The notes under the pieces: model-generated
Databases searched by the model: none
Told to the model about the DNA's origin: nothing
The model's input: the letters and a program-made list of their open reading frames with translations, nothing else
Part shown: positions 6,936-9,880 of the stretch, in pieces
Layout of the letters: every line of letters starts with the position of its first letter
Numbering within the stretch: the first letter of the stretch is position 1
Assembly (NCBI GenBank): GCA_002411085.1
Contig: DHQK01000150.1
Coordinates: 1 to 9,880 of the forward strand
Direction: 5' to 3'
DNA from: Marinilabilia sp. UBA5340
GTDB lineage: Bacteria; Bacteroidota; Bacteroidia; Bacteroidales; Marinilabiliaceae
DNA length: 9,880 nucleotides
Translations under genes and position numbers: made by a program

Positions 6936-8150
6936 ATGACTATCAGGGATCAAAAACCTTACAAAGAGTTAATTTACAGCGTGTTAGAAAAACTGCCAAA
7001 TATAAATCAATGGAGGAAAGTGTTTGTTATTGAAACACTTATCCTATTTATGTCCATTCGGGGGCGGGTTAACTTTCTTCAGCTTGCAAGATACGGTAAA
7101 TACAAAGAACAACGATACCGACAACAGTTCGAAAAAGCTTTTGATTTTCTTGCATTCAATACAGAGTTTACCTTATCGCAGGGCAGCGGAAACTATGCCA
7201 TCGCCTTTGATCCAAGTTATGTGAGCAAATCTGGCAAAAAGACTCCAGGCGTTGGTTGGTATTGGTCTGGCTGTGCCAACAGTGCCAAATGGGGCCTGGA
7301 AATAGGTGGCCTAGCAGCTATTGATATTGACAACCACACAGCTTTTCATCTTGAAGCTATACAAACACTTAACTCCGAAGAACAGTCGCTGTCAGATTGG
7401 TATAGCAAAATTATTTCCGATAGGAAAGATACCCTAACCTCCATTTCTAAATATTTGGTTGCCGATGCCTGGTTTTCTAAAAGAACTTTTGCTGACCAGA
7501 TTCTTCAATCAGATATGCATCTGATTAGCAGGTTCAGAGATGATGCCGACCTAAAGTATATCAATACTCAACAACCCACTGGGAAACGTGGAAGACCCCG
7601 AAAATATGCAGGAAAAGTCATCATTCAAGACATCGATAAAGAGTACTTCAACTTAGTATCCAATAATGAAGAAGAAACAGTTTACGCTGCCGAGATTTAT
7701 TCCAAATCCTTAAAACGGAATGTGATGTTGGTTCATGTAACATACCTTAGAAACAATGGCAAAGGAGCTACAAAACTCTACTTTAGTACCGATGTTTCAA
7801 TGGAGCCTTCAGAGGTTTTACTCTATTACCGCAGCAGATTTCAAATTGAGTTTCTCTACCGTGATGGCAAACAACACACAGGTCTGAATGACTCTCAGGC
7901 AAGAAGTGAAAATAAGCTACATTTTCAGTTTAATGCCTCGCTAACTTCCATCAATATTGCGAAAGCAATTCATTGGTTAAGCATACCAAAGAAAGAACGA
8001 GGTTCATTTTCCATGTCCGACATTAAAACAATGAATCACAATATATTAATGCTTGAACAATTTTTTGACGTGTTCGGTATTTACCCATACTCTGCCAAAA
8101 ATCAGAATTATGTCAAAGAGCTTATATTATACGGCACTAAAGCTGCTTAA
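6936..8150 (+). CDS. IS4-type DDE transposase
   Basis: Counting from the ATG at 6936 the product is 404 residues. The frame stays open upstream to a TTG at 6879, but homologous transposases typically begin close to the KPYKELIYSVLEKLPNINQW segment, so the ATG is preferred. Candidate catalytic residues are the Asp in AIAFDPSYVSKSGKKTPG (residue 92), the Asp in LVADAWFSKRTF (177) and the Glu in YYRSRFQIEFLYRDGK (305). The last segment is an exact Y-x2-R-x3-E-x6-K signature, diagnostic of the IS4 group of DDE transposases. Between the second Asp and the Glu lies a basic GKRGRPRKY patch (216-224), common in such enzymes and probably DNA-contacting. It should catalyse cut-and-paste movement of the surrounding element by binding the terminal repeats. 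No frameshift or internal stop is seen. Its stop codon overlaps the 3' end of the opposing gene by 14 bp. Confidence 0.9.
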   Translation: MTIRDQKPYKELIYSVLEKLPNINQWRKVFVIETLILFMSIRGRVNFLQLARYGKYKEQRYRQQFEKAFDFLAFNTEFTLSQGSGNYAIAFDPSYVSKSGKKTPGVGWYWSGCANSAKWGLEIGGLAAIDIDNHTAFHLEAIQTLNSEEQSLSDWYSKIISDRKDTLTSISKYLVADAWFSKRTFADQILQSDMHLISRFRDDADLKYINTQQPTGKRGRPRKYAGKVIIQDIDKEYFNLVSNNEEETVYAAEIYSKSLKRNVMLVHVTYLRNNGKGATKLYFSTDVSMEPSEVLLYYRSRFQIEFLYRDGKQHTGLNDSQARSENKLHFQFNASLTSINIAKAIHWLSIPKKERGSFSMSDIKTMNHNILMLEQFFDVFGIYPYSAKNQNYVKELILYGTKAA

Positions 8151-9880
8151 AGTTTAACGAACTATTGTTATATAGTTGCTTATCTATTATCTCAAGAATT
8201 TTATTCAATTTTAAAATATTTTCGAACACCTTATTATGCACCTCTCCTTCTTTGTATAATTCCTTTATGGTTTTACGATCCACAAAACGATGGATGTAAG
8301 TATCATGGTCAAATATCTCAGAGTTTATAAAACGCTGGAAAGTAATATCTCTAAGCCAATTCTCATAATTCATCACACCTTTTCCTCTAAAATAAAATTC
8401 AGTCATAGCGGTTAGCTTGCTTAGGACATTTGCATTTTCTTGTCGGGAAAGGGCAACCTTGTAATCCTGTCCTTTTATTTTGCTTATTTCCAAATGTTTT
8501 TTTAGAATAAAATCATGAAACAATTGTCTTTCAATTAAATCTTCATCATTCCATGTCTGAATAAAATCAGAAAGAAACGGAGAATAGATTGTATAAGATT
8601 TTTTTTGACCTAAAAGACTTTCAAATGAACCAACCTTATTCTTATGCCCAATTCCAGACACGTTGAAATTCATAATTTTCTCAACATTCGAATATCCTTT
8701 AAGTTCTGCATAAAAACTATGTATTTTATGAATAGATTCTTCAACCTCCTTACGTTCAATAAAACCTGATATTCCTTCGGAAAAAACCTCAACCTTAGGA
8801 GCATTAGGAGCATTCGTTAAAAATTTATATGCCTTTTCCCATTTTTGTTTCTTATTGACTTTCTTTAATAATGAAAGATATTTTAGTGTCGAATATTTAA
8901 TGTCATTTGAAACAACGTCACGGTATATGGGAGATGCTCCAATATAAAAACCCGAGGCGCCGGTTAAAAGAACATCACCAGTAACCAATTTATCCGGAAT
9001 AGTAATGAAAAGTTGTGAACCACCATAAGGAAAAGCCAATGCATCCTTCTCCAGTTTATTGTCGAAGCTGAGCTTATTATACGCAATTTCCTGATGATTT
9101 TTCAAATCGAAATAGTCAACAATTTTCCGCGAGCTGATATGATCACCTGATAACAATAAACCTTTGGGGTGAGAATCGCCAATAATGAAACTTTCGAGCT
9201 TTAGATTTTCTTTTTGAGCATAAAACGGAATAATTCTTGAATCCATTCCGCCACTCACCCCTATATTATAGACAGTATCCGATGGGTTATTATTCTTAAT
9301 TAATTTAAAGGCATTAGTCAATTCAAAATCAAACCTCTCAATTTTTTCCTCTTTACTAATATTCTCTTTACTACAATTTATTTTGAAATTCCAATACTTG
9401 TTAATCTTCACTCGTCTCCCTTGATCATTCAGAGTAAGTATCGTAGATGGTGCCATCATCTTAATACCATTTACAATAGTATTGTGATCAAGAGTAGTAT
9501 TAAAGACCATTTGCTCTTTTAAGGCTTGAACGTTTATATCATTCAAAGTTTTATTTAGAACCTCTACAATACTCCAAAAATCAGTTGCAACACACAATGA
9601 ATCATCCTGACCATAAAACAAAATATTTCGACCTGCCTTATCACTTATCAAATTGATCTCATCCCCGGAACGTTTAACTAAAATAATTGAATACTCGCCT
9701 AACAAAGAAGGGATCAATTCCAGTTTTTCTCCCTCTATATATTGAGCTAATAGGTGCTGGTCAACAAAAATTTCTCCAAAAAGGTAATAGAAGTAATTAC
9801 CACATTGTATAAAATCTTTATCTATAAATATATTGTTTAACGATTTAGAGTCTTTAAACATTTTGCTTGAAACTAACAAC
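8137..9880 (-). CDS. Asparagine-synthetase-like PP-loop protein, 5' end off-window, 3' end supplied by the insertion sequence
   Basis: About 580 residues are visible; the frame is open to the window edge. An in-frame ATG at 9861 exists, but the part before YYLFGEIFVD is short for a class II glutamine amidotransferase domain, so the true start is probably beyond 9880 and the catalytic Cys1 cannot be assessed. LLGEYSIILVK, ISDKAGRNILFY and ATDFWSIVEVL (about 59-108 of the visible part) fit the amidotransferase-like half. YNIGVSGGMDS (204-214) is the ATP-pyrophosphatase PP-loop. The second synthetase motif, normally GxGGDExFxGY, reads TGASGFYIG (306-314), lacking both acidic residues. NYENWLRDITFQRF near the C-terminus is typical of asparagine-synthase-related proteins of surface polysaccharide clusters; lasso-cyclase-like roles are an alternative. 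Codons for the last nine residues (NSSLNFKQL) and the TAG stop lie within or across the insertion sequence, so the native tail is lost, though probably only a few residues. Base composition is much lower in GC than the left genes. Confidence 0.8.
   Translation of the reverse strand, partial: LLVSSKMFKDSKSLNNIFIDKDFIQCGNYFYYLFGEIFVDQHLLAQYIEGEKLELIPSLLGEYSIILVKRSGDEINLISDKAGRNILFYGQDDSLCVATDFWSIVEVLNKTLNDINVQALKEQMVFNTTLDHNTIVNGIKMMAPSTILTLNDQGRRVKINKYWNFKINCSKENISKEEKIERFDFELTNAFKLIKNNNPSDTVYNIGVSGGMDSRIIPFYAQKENLKLESFIIGDSHPKGLLLSGDHISSRKIVDYFDLKNHQEIAYNKLSFDNKLEKDALAFPYGGSQLFITIPDKLVTGDVLLTGASGFYIGASPIYRDVVSNDIKYSTLKYLSLLKKVNKKQKWEKAYKFLTNAPNAPKVEVFSEGISGFIERKEVEESIHKIHSFYAELKGYSNVEKIMNFNVSGIGHKNKVGSFESLLGQKKSYTIYSPFLSDFIQTWNDEDLIERQLFHDFILKKHLEISKIKGQDYKVALSRQENANVLSKLTAMTEFYFRGKGVMNYENWLRDITFQRFINSEIFDHDTYIHRFVDRKTIKELYKEGEVHNKVFENILKLNKILEIIDKQLYNNSSLNFKQL
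8151..8167 (-). repeat. Right terminal inverted repeat of the insertion sequence
   Basis: AGTTTAACGAACTATTG is the inverted partner of 6817-6833, with 16 of 17 positions matching. It begins directly after the transposase stop codon and also encodes part of the altered C-terminus of the opposing asparagine-synthetase-like protein. Confidence 0.85.

Larger units (their letters stand above)
6817..8167 (+). mobile_element. Complete insertion sequence with IS4-type transposase, 1351 bp
   Basis: Ends are defined by an inverted repeat seen directly: CAATAGTCCGTTAAACT at 6817-6833 and its reverse complement, with one mismatch, at 8151-8167. The single transposase gene fills almost all the space between, and its stop codon abuts the right repeat, which is the expected compact layout. 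The element lies just after the DUF493 stop and runs into the 3' end of the asparagine-synthetase-like gene on the opposite strand. Immediate flanks share only TTA (6814-6816 and 8168-8170), so there is no clean long target duplication. The transposase is intact, so the element may be active or recent. IS4 family or superfamily is the best guess; the exact group is not assigned. Confidence 0.85.

Noticed and set aside
7581..7610. AT-hook-like GKRGRPRKY in the transposase as evidence of a regulatory fusion
   Set aside because: Basic GRPRK linkers are common between the second Asp and the Glu of IS4-type transposases, so this is ordinary for the family.
1..9880. CRISPR array, tRNA or rRNA genes
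   Set aside because: No regularly spaced direct repeats and no recognisable tRNA or rRNA segments were seen on either strand by eye.

Overview
The window looks like chromosomal DNA from a member of the Bacteroidota. The evidence is a CBM9/DUF5916 outer-membrane-type protein, a Bacteroidota-style DUF493 protein with a TAnnTTTG-type -7 promoter motif (TATCTTTG at 6513-6520), little sign of strong Shine-Dalgarno sequences, and a B1 metallo-beta-lactamase of the kind resident in this phylum. Genus cannot be called from the window.

Layout, left to right. (1) 13-2439, plus: a secreted 808-residue CBM9-like/DUF5916 protein, probably an outer-membrane beta-barrel. (2) 2493-6263, minus: a probable three-gene operon read right to left. 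It holds a GH65 family glycoside phosphorylase (or hydrolase), then after 31 bp an exported subclass B1 metallo-beta-lactamase with all six zinc ligands, then a RimJ/RimL-like GNAT acetyltransferase whose ATG shares its A with the lactamase stop codon (TAATG). This operon converges on the DUF5916 gene. (3) 6264-6538: a divergent intergenic region with a 9-bp-stem inverted repeat and a good -7 motif for the plus strand. (4) 6539-6811, plus: a small DUF493 domain protein. (5) 6817-8167: a complete-looking 1351-bp insertion sequence with 17-bp terminal inverted repeats (16/17 identical) and one IS4-type DDE transposase carrying a perfect Y-R-E-K signature. It begins five bases after the DUF493 stop codon. 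(6) 8137 to the window end, minus: a markedly AT-rich asparagine-synthetase-like PP-loop gene. Its last nine codons and stop lie inside the right end of the insertion sequence, and its 5' end runs off the window.

The left part (1-6816) reads as ordinary, moderately GC-rich backbone. The AT-rich gene on the right resembles those found in surface polysaccharide or peptide-modification clusters, so the insertion sequence may mark the edge of an acquired region. I see no convincing new multi-gene system. The points most worth a second look are the insertion-sequence junction that rewrites a neighbour's C-terminus, the substituted active-site motif in the asparagine-synthetase-like protein, and the unusual pairing of GH65, B1 lactamase and GNAT in one transcription unit.
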